Source of the DNA: DYGX01 sp035325905
Lineage (GTDB): Bacteria > Chloroflexota > Anaerolineae > Aggregatilineales > Aggregatilineaceae
NCBI GenBank assembly: GCA_035325905.1
Contig: DAOKYY010000024.1
Span: forward strand, 1 to 45,082
DNA length: 45,082 nt
Direction of reading: 5' to 3'
The position numbers were made by a program, and so were the translations under genes. Position 1 is the stretch's first letter. Every line of letters begins with the position of its first letter. Shown here piece by piece: positions 23,737-31,492 of this stretch. The notes beneath the pieces were generated by a model, which saw only the letters and a list, made by a program, of their open reading frames with translations, was not told where the DNA came from and did not search any database.

Positions 23737-24657
23737 TTACTCAGCCGTGTCCACGTCGCGCGCGCAGCGGAAACCGACGCTGGGACTCGCGTAGTACGGC
23801 GCGGCGTTGTTCGTCATCCACACGCGCAGAAAATGTTCGTATTCGCCTTTGCTCCCGCCGCGCATGTAGCGATAGTGCTGCTTGTCGTACACGTCGCTGG
23901 TCCACTGCCAGACGTTGCCGCCCATGTCGTACACCCCATACGGGCTGGGCGAGTCAAGCGTCTCGTAGTCGCCATACGTCTCGCCGTTGTAGTAGCCAAC
24001 CGGCGTCGTGTCGCCCTGTCTCCCCACGCCTTCCTCGAAGGGGTCGCGGCTGGCGTAGAAGTTCGCGTTATTGCGCTCGATCTCGAAGCCCCACGGGTAC
24101 GGACGAGCATCCTCCGTGCCGCGCGCGGCCTTTTCCCATTCAGCGCCAGAGGGCAGACGCCCCTCGTAGTACTCGCAGTAGGCGCGCGCGCCGAACCACG
24201 TCACAAAGGTGGCCGGGTGGTTCTCGTAGCCCGCTTTGGGAGCAAACGTCTCGCCGTCGAAGTCGAGGCGCACGCCTTCTTCAGTAACCGGGTACAACAA
24301 CCAGTCGCCCGCGTCGATACGCTCCTCGTGCCGGTAGCCGTGAAACTCGTCGCCGGGGTAGAAGCCGAGGATTTCCGTCTTCTCGTCGTTGAAGTGGATC
24401 GTTTCGTCGGCCAGCGCGGCGTTGAGAAATTCGGCGAACTGCGCGTTGGTCACGTGCGTCACCATGATCTCATAGTCGTAATCAACCGGCGTCCGTTCCT
24501 CGAATTGGCCCATCAGGAACTCGCCAGCAGGAACCAGCGCCCAGGCGTCCGGATCGATGCCCGTCTCCACCGTCACCGGCGGCCCGCCCGCTTCCGCGGA
24601 AGAACACGCCGCCAGCAGCAGGGCCATCATGCCAACCAGGAAGAGTCTCGCCTTCAT
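23737..24657 (-). CDS. SUMF1/FGE-fold lipoprotein (NirV-like in fold)
   Basis: A 306-residue lipoprotein: the signal peptide ends in a lipobox (LLAAC, Cys18). The rest is a formylglycine-generating-enzyme-like domain (VPAGEFLMGQFEE, FVTWFGARAYCEYYEGRLPSGAEWEKAARG, YPWG, YGVYDMGGNVWQWTSD, RGGS, VGFRCAR). The Cys pair that catalyses formylglycine formation in true FGE is missing in the RGGSKGEYEHFLRVWMTN stretch, so it is not a sulfatase activator. NirV, a SUMF-family protein often beside copper nitrite reductase genes, is a suggestive parallel for this redox context. It starts at an ATGA overlap with the 12-TM gene and probably acts as an exported assembly or structural partner. Confidence 0.83.
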   Translation of the reverse strand: MKARLFLVGMMALLLAACSSAEAGGPPVTVETGIDPDAWALVPAGEFLMGQFEERTPVDYDYEIMVTHVTNAQFAEFLNAALADETIHFNDEKTEILGFYPGDEFHGYRHEERIDAGDWLLYPVTEEGVRLDFDGETFAPKAGYENHPATFVTWFGARAYCEYYEGRLPSGAEWEKAARGTEDARPYPWGFEIERNNANFYASRDPFEEGVGRQGDTTPVGYYNGETYGDYETLDSPSPYGVYDMGGNVWQWTSDVYDKQHYRYMRGGSKGEYEHFLRVWMTNNAAPYYASPSVGFRCARDVDTAE

Positions 24658-26174
24658 TTCGCCAACTCCTGCGCCGAGTGCAGAGCCTCACGCTTTTCGG
24701 CTCTCACAGCTTCATAGCCCGTTTCCTGCAGCTCTTCTTCCCAGCGACCGCGCCGCTTGAAGAGATCGACCAGCCGCCAGACCATCAACGCGGCCAGCAC
24801 AACCAGCACTGTGGCGAGGCCGATGTCCGCCAGCAGCATGGTCACGTCCGTGACCGGCTGCTGATTCACTTCGGACACAAACAGGCGCTTCAGCTCGAAA
24901 ATAGTCACCGCGCCAAACGCGACGTCTGACCCGATGATGATCAGCCAGCCGAACCACTGGCGAACCTTCCCCTTCAGCCCGGCCATATCCGCGTAGTACA
25001 GCAGCAGGATAGTCGCGATGATAGCGCCGAGGATATGCCAGTGCCCGGTCAGGATCAGCCGCTCGTCGCGCCAGGCCCACACCCGGAAGATGTCGTCCAG
25101 CTTGACCGCGACAAAGATTCCAACAAAGCTGGTGGAGAAGTTCATGAAGACCATCTGCCACAGCGTCCCGAAACGCAGCGGGTCATGCAGCAGTGCGCGC
25201 AGGCCCTGTCCAAAGCTCGCCTTCTCGATGCCCTGCTCGGCCAGGCGCGTCTTGATAATCTTGCTGAAGCCGAAGATCACGAGGAACAGCCCCGCCAGCA
25301 GCACGAACGTCGATCCGGCGTAGATGATGTAGTGCGCCGCGCCCCCCTGCATCGGGACCACGGCCCACGTCCCAATCGACATAGTGACCGTGCCGAACAT
25401 CATGATCGGCATCGAGATTTTGTGTAGCGTGCCCTTCCAGTCGAACCAGCGCCCGATGATCAGCGCCGTCGCAATCGCTATCAGCGCCAGCATAATGTGC
25501 AGGTGCCCGACGATCGCAAGCTGCAAATCGGTCTTGTTCGGCCAGCGGATGGTGTCTTCGGCCAGAAACGTCGTGAACCCGTTTCCGTAATACGCTCCGG
25601 CGATTGCGCCGAACAGCGACGAGGCAAGCGTCATCACCGCCATCACGAACAGCGCCGCCCGCTCCAGGTTGACGCTACCCAGGTGCGCATATTTGGGATC
25701 GGTATTGCGGTATTCTTTGCGCCACGGCCAAAGCGCCGCCGCCAGCAGCAGCCCCGTGAAGAACATGATCGACAGCCCGAGCAGATACACGCCGTGGAAG
25801 GCCCAGATATGCCCGAAATAGGCGAACGCCAGCCCGAAGAACATCGCGAGCATATAGCCAATCGTCGCACCGGCGTTGATCGTAACCTTCTCATGCTCTT
25901 TCATCGGGATGATGCCGGTGATCATATAGACCAGGATGGCAGTCACCGCCATCGCGATCGAATGATACAGGATGATGAGGCGGCCTTCGCGCTCGACGGG
26001 ATCCATATCGAACCCGACCGCTTTGACGACCACCTCCCGCACGCCCAGTTCGGCCATCGGGCCAGACAGCATCCCCCAGATCGCCGTCACCAGCGCGAGC
26101 ACTGCGATAGCGACGAGGATCAGCCCTTTCGTCGACTGGAACAGAAATTTGAACCGTGCCCCAATTGCCTGCAT
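24654..26174 (-). CDS. 12-TM histidine-rich protein, putative divergent haem-copper oxidase/NO reductase subunit
   Basis: A 506-residue polytopic protein with about 12 predicted helices, the count of haem-copper oxidase subunit I. Candidate metal or haem ligands sit at helix positions: His71 in TM2 (LYHSIAMAV), His122/His127 (GHIWAFHGVY), His224/His226 in TM6 (VGHLHIML) and His378/His380 in TM10 (TGHWHILG). TM2 His plus TM10 HxH matches the haem-ligand layout of the superfamily. However, the canonical TM7 His-His copper ligands are not seen, so it is not a standard oxidase. Co-transcription with cyoE supports haem binding. Possible roles are NO reductase-like, quinol oxidase-like or a non-catalytic haem protein. 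ATG 26174 has AGGAG upstream. The family assignment is tentative. Confidence 0.6.
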   Translation of the reverse strand: MQAIGARFKFLFQSTKGLILVAIAVLALVTAIWGMLSGPMAELGVREVVVKAVGFDMDPVEREGRLIILYHSIAMAVTAILVYMITGIIPMKEHEKVTINAGATIGYMLAMFFGLAFAYFGHIWAFHGVYLLGLSIMFFTGLLLAAALWPWRKEYRNTDPKYAHLGSVNLERAALFVMAVMTLASSLFGAIAGAYYGNGFTTFLAEDTIRWPNKTDLQLAIVGHLHIMLALIAIATALIIGRWFDWKGTLHKISMPIMMFGTVTMSIGTWAVVPMQGGAAHYIIYAGSTFVLLAGLFLVIFGFSKIIKTRLAEQGIEKASFGQGLRALLHDPLRFGTLWQMVFMNFSTSFVGIFVAVKLDDIFRVWAWRDERLILTGHWHILGAIIATILLLYYADMAGLKGKVRQWFGWLIIIGSDVAFGAVTIFELKRLFVSEVNQQPVTDVTMLLADIGLATVLVVLAALMVWRLVDLFKRRGRWEEELQETGYEAVRAEKREALHSAQELAK

Positions 26175-26346
26175 TAACGCTATTCTCCTTGCTGATAGGG
26201 GTGAAAACCGTGAACCGCCTGGGCGAACCGGATGGCTCTACGCCCCGCTCCGACCGCGAATCCCCCCTCCTGCTTCCCTGGCTTCGCGGCGGCGTCGCAG
26301 CGCGCGACAAGGCGCGCGTCGCGCAGGCGCGGATGTTCTGTCTAAC

Positions 26347-26389
26347 ATGGTAACAGGCGAAGCGCGTTTGGTCTTTGACTTTCGTCAAA
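26347..26389 (-). promoter_or_regulatory. CRP/FNR-type site and promoter of the haem-copper-like operon
   Basis: A perfect palindrome TTTGAC-N4-GTCAAA lies at 26374-26389. On the minus strand a -10-like hexamer TACCAT (26347-26352) starts 29.5 bp from its centre, the same geometry as at the cytochrome operon. The leader to the ATG at 26174 is then about 165 bases. The site lies between the CRP/FNR gene's stop and the operon it likely controls. Confidence 0.68.
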
Positions 26390-26446
26390 TGATCGATGAG
26401 CGATCTGGCAGCGCGAAACGGGCTGGATAGCGGCGCGCCGGGGCGG

Positions 26447-27163
26447 TTACGACAGCGACCGGTCCGCCTCGGCCAGACAGTCGATCTCGGCCAGCGCGGC
26501 AAGCTGGTCGGGCCGTTTGACCAGGATGGTCGCCCGCGAGGTGTGAATACAGCCCTGCTCGCGGAAATAGCTCAGCGCGCGGCTGACGGCTTCGGGCGCG
26601 GTCGAGATCTGAGCGGCGAGCTTCTGGATCGAGTGATCGTGGCGCGAGATGGGCTGCTCGCCCCACTCGCTCAGGTCAAGAATGAGCTTGGCCGTGCGCG
26701 CACGGACCGAGCGGAAGCAAATATCTGTGACCATCGAGATCAGCACGCGCGTCCGCTCCGCCAGCACCGGCAAAAACCCCAGCGCCACCTGCGGATAGCG
26801 CTCGGCCAGCGCCAGCAAAACGGTATAGTCCGCCTGCCACACCACGCAGTCGCGCGCCGCGATCGCGGTCATTGCGTTCGGGCCGCCGTCCAGAACGGCG
26901 ACCTCGTTGAACATCGTGACCGGGGTCAGCTCGTCGATCAGCACGGCCTGTCCGTCCGGGCTGGTCCGGTACAGGTAGACCATGCCGGAAAGCAAGACGA
27001 ACATCCCGGCGCAGGGCGTATCTTCGGCCACGATCACCGCGCCTTCCGAGACCGGCCGGATATACCCTGAGCGAATGATCAGGGTCAGATCGCCGACCGA
27101 AAGCCCTTTGAAATATTTCAGACGGCTCATGCGCTCGGCCAGGGCGGCCAGGTTAAGCATCAC
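26447..27163 (-). CDS. CRP/FNR-family transcriptional regulator
   Basis: A 238-residue regulator. The cNMP-binding-like beta-roll occupies about residues 12-130 and the winged helix-turn-helix about 150-220 (SIQKLAAQISTAPEAVSRALSYFREQG). The recognition helix carries E191, S194 and R195 (E..SR), the residues with which FNR reads TTGA half-sites, so it fits the TTTGAC-N4-GTCAAA sites. There is no N-terminal Cys cluster, so it is not an oxygen-sensing FNR of the E. coli type. Haem- or NO-sensing relatives (DNR, HcpR) are closer models. The start is GTG 27163 or ATG 27160; GGAG lies four bases before the ATG. Confidence 0.88.
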   Translation of the reverse strand: MMLNLAALAERMSRLKYFKGLSVGDLTLIIRSGYIRPVSEGAVIVAEDTPCAGMFVLLSGMVYLYRTSPDGQAVLIDELTPVTMFNEVAVLDGGPNAMTAIAARDCVVWQADYTVLLALAERYPQVALGFLPVLAERTRVLISMVTDICFRSVRARTAKLILDLSEWGEQPISRHDHSIQKLAAQISTAPEAVSRALSYFREQGCIHTSRATILVKRPDQLAALAEIDCLAEADRSLS

Positions 27164-27233
27164 ACTCCCTCTTTCGAAGCACTCAATCCGGCGGCAACGC
27201 AGCGGGCAGGCTGCATTTTCGCGCTCGATAGCA

Positions 27234-27292
27234 ACAATACTAACATGGAAGTATCCTGTTAAAACCTGACAGACTGCCTGGAATACCTGACA
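27234..27292 (-). promoter_or_regulatory. Promoter of the CRP/FNR gene with two upstream ACCTGACA repeats
   Basis: On the minus strand TTAACA (27257-27262) and TATTGT (27234-27239) are 17 bp apart. Directly upstream, ACCTGACA occurs twice (plus-strand 27264-27271 and 27285-27292), 21 bp apart, two helical turns. The first copy also pairs with CTGTTA as an imperfect inverted repeat. These look like binding sites for a regulator distinct from the TTTGAC palindromes. The remaining gap up to 27,510 holds no gene I can see. Confidence 0.45.
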
Positions 27293-27510
27293 AAAAGCAG
27301 TTTTCGAGGCGCAGCCCAGGGGCCAAATGTGCTACAGTCTGTTCGAGGGGGATCGATTGTGATCCATAATAGAAACTGTAGAAATCGGTCATCGAGTTGT
27401 TGCGTGCCGACGTGATCGCCTGGGGGCGCCGCCGTTTTGTCGCCGGTGATGGGATCGCGCTGAACGCTGCGCCGCACAGGGCTGCGTCCTGACTGAGAAA
27501 GGAACCGACC

Positions 27511-28674
27511 ATGAACCGATCAGGAATGCGCGTTATTGTGCTGGCGCTGACGACGCTGCTGCTGCTCGGGTCCGGCTGGGCGGCGCTGCCCGCGCAGGCG
27601 CAGACCGGCCAGGGGATCAACCCGGACGCCGCGATCATCTGGCCGCCACCGGTGTACGTCTTGCGCGGCGAGGTGGAGGTTTACGGGTCAGCCAGCCTGC
27701 CCAATATGCGCAACTACTTCCTCAGCTTTCGCCCGCTCAGCGACAGCCTCGATCCGCTGACCGCCGAGTTTCTGCCGGCGATGTTGCCCCGGCCGTTCAG
27801 CGTGGAAAACGACGTGCTGGGGGTGTGGGACACGACAACCACCGACGACGGGCTGTATGAGCTGCGCCTGACGGTCAACGTGCGCGGCGCGGCGCCGGTG
27901 ATCCATATCGTCAGCCCGCTGCGCGTGGAGAACAACCCGCCGCCGTTCGCCGACCTGTTCGCGACGCCCACGCCCGCCTTCCCGACCGCCATCCCGCAGC
28001 CCACGCTCGACCCGACTCCGCGCGGGACGGTCAGCGGCGCGGCGGCCAATGTCCGCACCGGCGATAGCACCGAGTTCCCGGTGATCACTACGCTGCGCCG
28101 CGACGAGCAAGTGCTGCTGATCGGCGTCAGCAATCGCGGGACCGGGTGGTATCAGGTGCGCCTGGCGAATGGCCGCATCGGGTGGATGGCGCCGAGCGTG
28201 ATCAACGTGAGCGGCAACCTGGGCCTGCTGCCCTTCGTCTCGCCGCCGCCGCTGCCGCCCACGCCGACTCCGCCGCCCACCGTAACGCCCTCGCCCACGC
28301 CGTTCAGCGCGGCGAACCTGGTGGCGGGCATCGTGGTCTTTGACCCCCCGACGCCCACCTGTGCGCAGACGTTTATTGTCGGCGTCGACGTGGCAAACCT
28401 CGGATCGGAGCAAACCTTCTCGCCCGGCACCGTCACCGTCACCGACACGCGCGCCGCAGATGGCACTGTCCAGCAGACCAACATCGGCGGGTTCCCGCCG
28501 CTGCTGCCGGGCCAGACCACGCGCGTCAACGTCCCGATGACGATCTCGACCTATTACAACGAGGTCCACCGCCTGACGATCACCGTCGATTCAGGAAGCA
28601 TCATTCCAGAGTCGAACGAAACAGACAATGTGCGCGTGATCGAGTACGTGCTGCAAAAGGGCGCCTGCCCATAA
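27511..28674 (+). CDS. Secreted protein with SH3b and CARDB-like domains
   Basis: A 387-residue exported protein. The signal peptide covers residues 1-30 (RVIVLALTTLLLLGSGWAA, cleavage after AQA). A first beta-rich domain (about 40-150) is followed by a Pro/Thr linker (ATPTPAFPTAIPQPTLDPTP). An SH3b-type domain follows (GTVSGAAANVRTGDSTEFPVITTLRRDEQVLLIG, about 175-235), then a second Pro/Thr linker (PPLPPTPTPPPTVTPSPTP). A C-terminal CARDB-like domain ends with the family's typical SNETDNV. Such architecture is common among Chloroflexota surface proteins that bind cell-wall or extracellular polymers. No catalytic motif is seen. A ribosome-binding site (GAAAGGA) precedes ATG 27511. Its ligand is unknown. 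Confidence 0.82.
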   Translation: MNRSGMRVIVLALTTLLLLGSGWAALPAQAQTGQGINPDAAIIWPPPVYVLRGEVEVYGSASLPNMRNYFLSFRPLSDSLDPLTAEFLPAMLPRPFSVENDVLGVWDTTTTDDGLYELRLTVNVRGAAPVIHIVSPLRVENNPPPFADLFATPTPAFPTAIPQPTLDPTPRGTVSGAAANVRTGDSTEFPVITTLRRDEQVLLIGVSNRGTGWYQVRLANGRIGWMAPSVINVSGNLGLLPFVSPPPLPPTPTPPPTVTPSPTPFSAANLVAGIVVFDPPTPTCAQTFIVGVDVANLGSEQTFSPGTVTVTDTRAADGTVQQTNIGGFPPLLPGQTTRVNVPMTISTYYNEVHRLTITVDSGSIIPESNETDNVRVIEYVLQKGACP

Positions 28675-28701
28675 GCCGGTTTCGGACAGCGGCGAGATTC
28701 A

Positions 28702-28728
28702 CCGGGGCGCCTTGCGGGCGCCCCGGTC
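28702..28728. terminator. Stem-loop between convergent genes
   Basis: A perfect 11-bp stem (ACCGGGGCGCC at 28702-28712, GGCGCCCCGGT at 28718-28728) with a five-base loop lies between the SH3b gene and the convergent LacI gene. The missing T tract makes it a structural or weak terminator. Confidence 0.55.
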
Positions 28729-28743
28729 GCATTCAGGGGGCGT

Positions 28744-29757
28744 TCAGGTCGGGGCGCTGCTGGCGCGGACGACCAGGAGCGGCTTGACCAGCACTTGCTG
28801 AGTGCCGTTTGCCGTGCCGTGCAGAATATCGAGCAGCATCGCCATCAGCTGCTGGCCGATGGCGTCGAGCGGCTGGTGGACCGAGGTCAGCGGCGGGGTG
28901 ATGTGCTCGGCGGCCGGGATGTCGTCGAAGCCGGTCACGGCCACGTCGCGCCCAGGCGCGATGCCGTGCTCGTGCAGGTATTTCAGCACCCCGATCGCGA
29001 TCACATCGCTGACGCAGGCGATCGCGGTGGGCCGGAGCGCGCCGGGCCGCATCATCAACTGCCGCGCCGCTTCGTAGCCGTGCGCGGGCGTGTTCTCCGC
29101 CTCGACCAGCCACAGCTCGTCGGACGGCAGGCCGAGGCGGCTCAGCGTCTCGCGGTAGCCCCGCGCGCGGTAGCTCCCGGCCAATGAGAGCGTCGGCCAG
29201 CGGATAAACGCGATCCGCTCGTGTCCCTGCTCCGCCAGGTGCTCGATCACCTGCCGCATCCCGTCTTCACCGTCCACGTCGATATACGAGAAGTCCCAGT
29301 CGTCGTTGGCCCGGCCAAACGAGGCGAAGGGGATGTTCAGCTCCAGCAGGCGGCGGATGCGCGGGTCGTCAACGTCGGTATTCGCCAGAATAAAACCGTC
29401 GACGCGCTGCATCTCGGCCAGCTCGATGTAGGTCGCGACCGGGTCGGCAAGGTCCGTGATGAAGGTCAGGATGTGATAGCCGGCCGCTTCCGCCGCTTCC
29501 GAGAGGTTGTAGAGAAACTGCTGCATAACCGGCGTCCACTCGCCGGGGCGCTCGGTGTGCCAGGCGTAGCCGATGATCCGGCTCTCGCCGCTGCGCAGGT
29601 TCTGCGCGGTGATACTGGGCCGGTAGTTGAGCCGTTGGGCCGCTTCGAGGACACGCTGGCGCGTGGCCGCGCTGACCCGGCCCGAATTGTTTAGCACATA
29701 GGAAACGGTGGCGGAAGTAACCCCCGCTTCGCGCGCGACATCCTTGATCGTCGCCAT
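28744..29757 (-). CDS. LacI-family transcriptional regulator of the GH65 operon
   Basis: A 337-residue LacI/GalR regulator. The N-terminal helix-turn-helix is intact (TIKDVAREAGVTSATVSYVLNNSGRVS) with hinge segment LNYRPSITAQNLRSG. The ligand-binding domain has normal landmarks (VDGFILANTDVDDPRI, HLAEQGHERIAFIR, RPTAIACVSDVIAIGVLKYLHEHGI, VAVTGFDDIPAAEHITPPLTSVHQP). It is the last gene of the disaccharide operon and also has its own promoter at 29828-29856. It is the best candidate to bind the TTAA-NCGN-TTAA operator at 36283-36294. Its inducer is probably the imported glucoside. Confidence 0.92.
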   Translation of the reverse strand: MATIKDVAREAGVTSATVSYVLNNSGRVSAATRQRVLEAAQRLNYRPSITAQNLRSGESRIIGYAWHTERPGEWTPVMQQFLYNLSEAAEAAGYHILTFITDLADPVATYIELAEMQRVDGFILANTDVDDPRIRRLLELNIPFASFGRANDDWDFSYIDVDGEDGMRQVIEHLAEQGHERIAFIRWPTLSLAGSYRARGYRETLSRLGLPSDELWLVEAENTPAHGYEAARQLMMRPGALRPTAIACVSDVIAIGVLKYLHEHGIAPGRDVAVTGFDDIPAAEHITPPLTSVHQPLDAIGQQLMAMLLDILHGTANGTQQVLVKPLLVVRASSAPT

Positions 29758-29827
29758 TCGATCACTCGGTGGAAAACTCGCCGTTCACCGCGCGGTGGTG
29801 GAGCGCAGGCGGCTCCACCGGCCCGCG

Positions 29828-29870
29828 ACGATACCGGGTGAGACGGCGCGTGTCAAGCCCTGATCAGGGC
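29828..29870 (-). promoter_or_regulatory. Promoter of the LacI gene with an adjoining 14-bp palindrome
   Basis: On the minus strand TTGACA (29851-29856) and TATCGT (29828-29833) are 17 bp apart. Immediately upstream of the -35 is the perfect palindrome GCCCTGATCAGGGC (29857-29870), which overlaps the last codons of the upstream gene. It may bind an activator or the repressor itself. Confidence 0.6.
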
Positions 29871-30487
29871 TGGGCGCGGCGCGCGTAGTAGAACGCCAGC
29901 CGGTCCAGCACGGCGGCGTTCGCAATCGCGGCGAACACGCCCCAGGTCAGCAGCAGCCAGGCCGCGATCAACACGATGCTGATCGCGGCAACCAGCGCCA
30001 GCACGACGACCAGCGTCAGCGCCATCAGCGGGTGGCGCAGCACCATGAGGATCGCGTTGCGCGTCGCGCCCCACACGCTCGGTGCGGCCATTTCGTAGTA
30101 GATCGGCCAGGTAAACAACGCGACGCCCAGCCAGAGGATTCCGGCCAGGAACCAGACCGTCATCAGCGCCAGGGCGAGCGGGCCGTCCGCGCCAGCGTAC
30201 GCGACCAGGTTGCTGGTGTTGACCGCCCCGAACGCGGCAACTCCGGCGCCCCAGGGCAGCGCCCGCCACAGGTTGCGACGAAACGCCTGCCAGAACGCGC
30301 TCAGGTCCGCCTCGGACGGATCAGTATAGGTCAGGTGCGCGACTCGGCATAGCGCGCTCCACGCCGCCGGGGCGGTGATCACCGGCAGGCACAGCACGAC
30401 GAACGCCAGGTTCGCCCAGACATACGCGTAGCCGTTGTAGCGCAGATTGCCCAGCGCGCGCGCCGTGACGCGCAGCCCGTCGATCAT
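29864..30487 (-). CDS. DUF624/YesL-like membrane protein
   Basis: A 207-residue protein with about five predicted helices. The N-terminal part (ALGNLRYNGYAYVWANLAFVVLCLPVITAPAAWSALCRVAH) and the following FWQAFRRNLWRALPWG region fit DUF624 (YesL) proteins, which sit beside carbohydrate ABC transporters in many Gram-positive bacteria and Chloroflexota. No molecular function is established for the family as far as I know; an accessory role in sugar uptake is the usual inference. It lies 26 bp after the MalG-type permease gene and precedes the LacI gene. Confidence 0.78.
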   Translation of the reverse strand: MIDGLRVTARALGNLRYNGYAYVWANLAFVVLCLPVITAPAAWSALCRVAHLTYTDPSEADLSAFWQAFRRNLWRALPWGAGVAAFGAVNTSNLVAYAGADGPLALALMTVWFLAGILWLGVALFTWPIYYEMAAPSVWGATRNAILMVLRHPLMALTLVVVLALVAAISIVLIAAWLLLTWGVFAAIANAAVLDRLAFYYARRAQP

Positions 30488-30513
30488 CGTCTTTGACCGC
30501 GCGCTTTCGCGGT

Positions 30514-31476
30514 CTAGCCCTTCAGCCCGCTGTAGCTGATGCCCTCGACAAAGTACCGCTGGAAGTACAGGAAGATCAGCGCCAGCGGCAGCGTGGTCAG
30601 CACCGACCCGGCGAGGAAGGCGTGCCAGCGCAGCCCTTCACCGAATGCCCCACGCAGGAAGGCCAGCCCGACCGGCAGCGTCCACAAGGTGCTGTTGCCG
30701 GAAAGCACGATCAGCGGCATCAGAAAGTCGTTCCACGCGCCCTGGAAGCTGAAGATCGCCAGAGCCGTCAGCGCGGGCGTTGCCATCGGCAGAACGACGC
30801 GCAGGAACATCGTGAACCGGCTCGCACCGTCGACCATCGCGGCCTCTTCGATCTCGACCGGCACCGACTCGAAGAACTGCTTCATCAGGAAGATACCGAA
30901 CGCATCGGCGGCCAGCGGCAGGATCAGCCCCTGGTAGGTGTTCAGAATTCCGAATTGCTTCAGGATGATAAAACGCGGGATCAGCAGCACGATGGTAGGG
31001 ACCATCATCGTGCCGAGGATAATGTAGAAAAACAGCCTGTTCCCCGGAAATTTGATGCGCGCCAGCGCGTACCCCGCCAGTGAGTCAATTGCCAGCCGCA
31101 GCGCCGTGATGACGACGGCGATAAAGGCCGTGTTGAGAAACCAGCGCGGCAGCTTGGCGTCGAAAATCTCGTCGTAGCCTTGCAGTGTTGGATTAAAGCT
31201 CGTTTCGCTAGCGACCTCACGCGCCCCGAGCGACTGGCCTTCCTCGTTTACGCAGGTCGTGGTGGTCGTCCTCGGAATCAGCGCGGCGGGAAAACGCTGG
31301 ACAGCCGGCAGGCACTTGAACGAGTTCGCCACCGTGAAGACGAACGGCAGAATCTCGATGGCCGCAAAAAGGATCAGCACCGTCCAGCCCAGGATCGCGA
31401 TCGCCGTCCGCAAGGGCGGCCGTCTTTCGGCCCGGCCGGGGAAAGTGGCCGTGGGCGCATCAACCGCAGTGCTCAT
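30514..31476 (-). CDS. Carbohydrate ABC transporter permease (MalG/UgpE type)
   Basis: A 320-residue permease of the CUT1 sugar family. Six helices are predicted, and the EAA motif is EEAAMVDGASRFTMFLRVVLPMATPAL. The segment between TM1 and TM2 is unusually long (about 80 residues including CLPAVQ and TTTTTCVNEEG), with two Cys that could form a disulfide. The start ATG 31476 has a strong GGAGGGG five bases upstream and lies 17 bp after the MalF-type gene. A longer frame adds N-terminal residues that are only a shadow of that gene. It pairs with the upstream permease. No ATPase is encoded here, so a shared MsiK-like ATPase must serve it. Confidence 0.92.
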   Translation of the reverse strand: MSTAVDAPTATFPGRAERRPPLRTAIAILGWTVLILFAAIEILPFVFTVANSFKCLPAVQRFPAALIPRTTTTTCVNEEGQSLGAREVASETSFNPTLQGYDEIFDAKLPRWFLNTAFIAVVITALRLAIDSLAGYALARIKFPGNRLFFYIILGTMMVPTIVLLIPRFIILKQFGILNTYQGLILPLAADAFGIFLMKQFFESVPVEIEEAAMVDGASRFTMFLRVVLPMATPALTALAIFSFQGAWNDFLMPLIVLSGNSTLWTLPVGLAFLRGAFGEGLRWHAFLAGSVLTTLPLALIFLYFQRYFVEGISYSGLKG

Positions 31477-31492
31477 AGTATCCCCTCCGCCG

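Noticed and set aside
23737..24657. Annotation as formylglycine-generating enzyme for sulfatases
   Set aside because: The catalytic cysteine pair is missing and no sulfatase gene is nearby.
26172..26182. TAACGCTA, part of the pectin LacI operator core, near the start of the 12-TM gene
   Set aside because: Only the inner bases match and the flanks break the palindrome. It lies in the ribosome-binding region and is probably chance.
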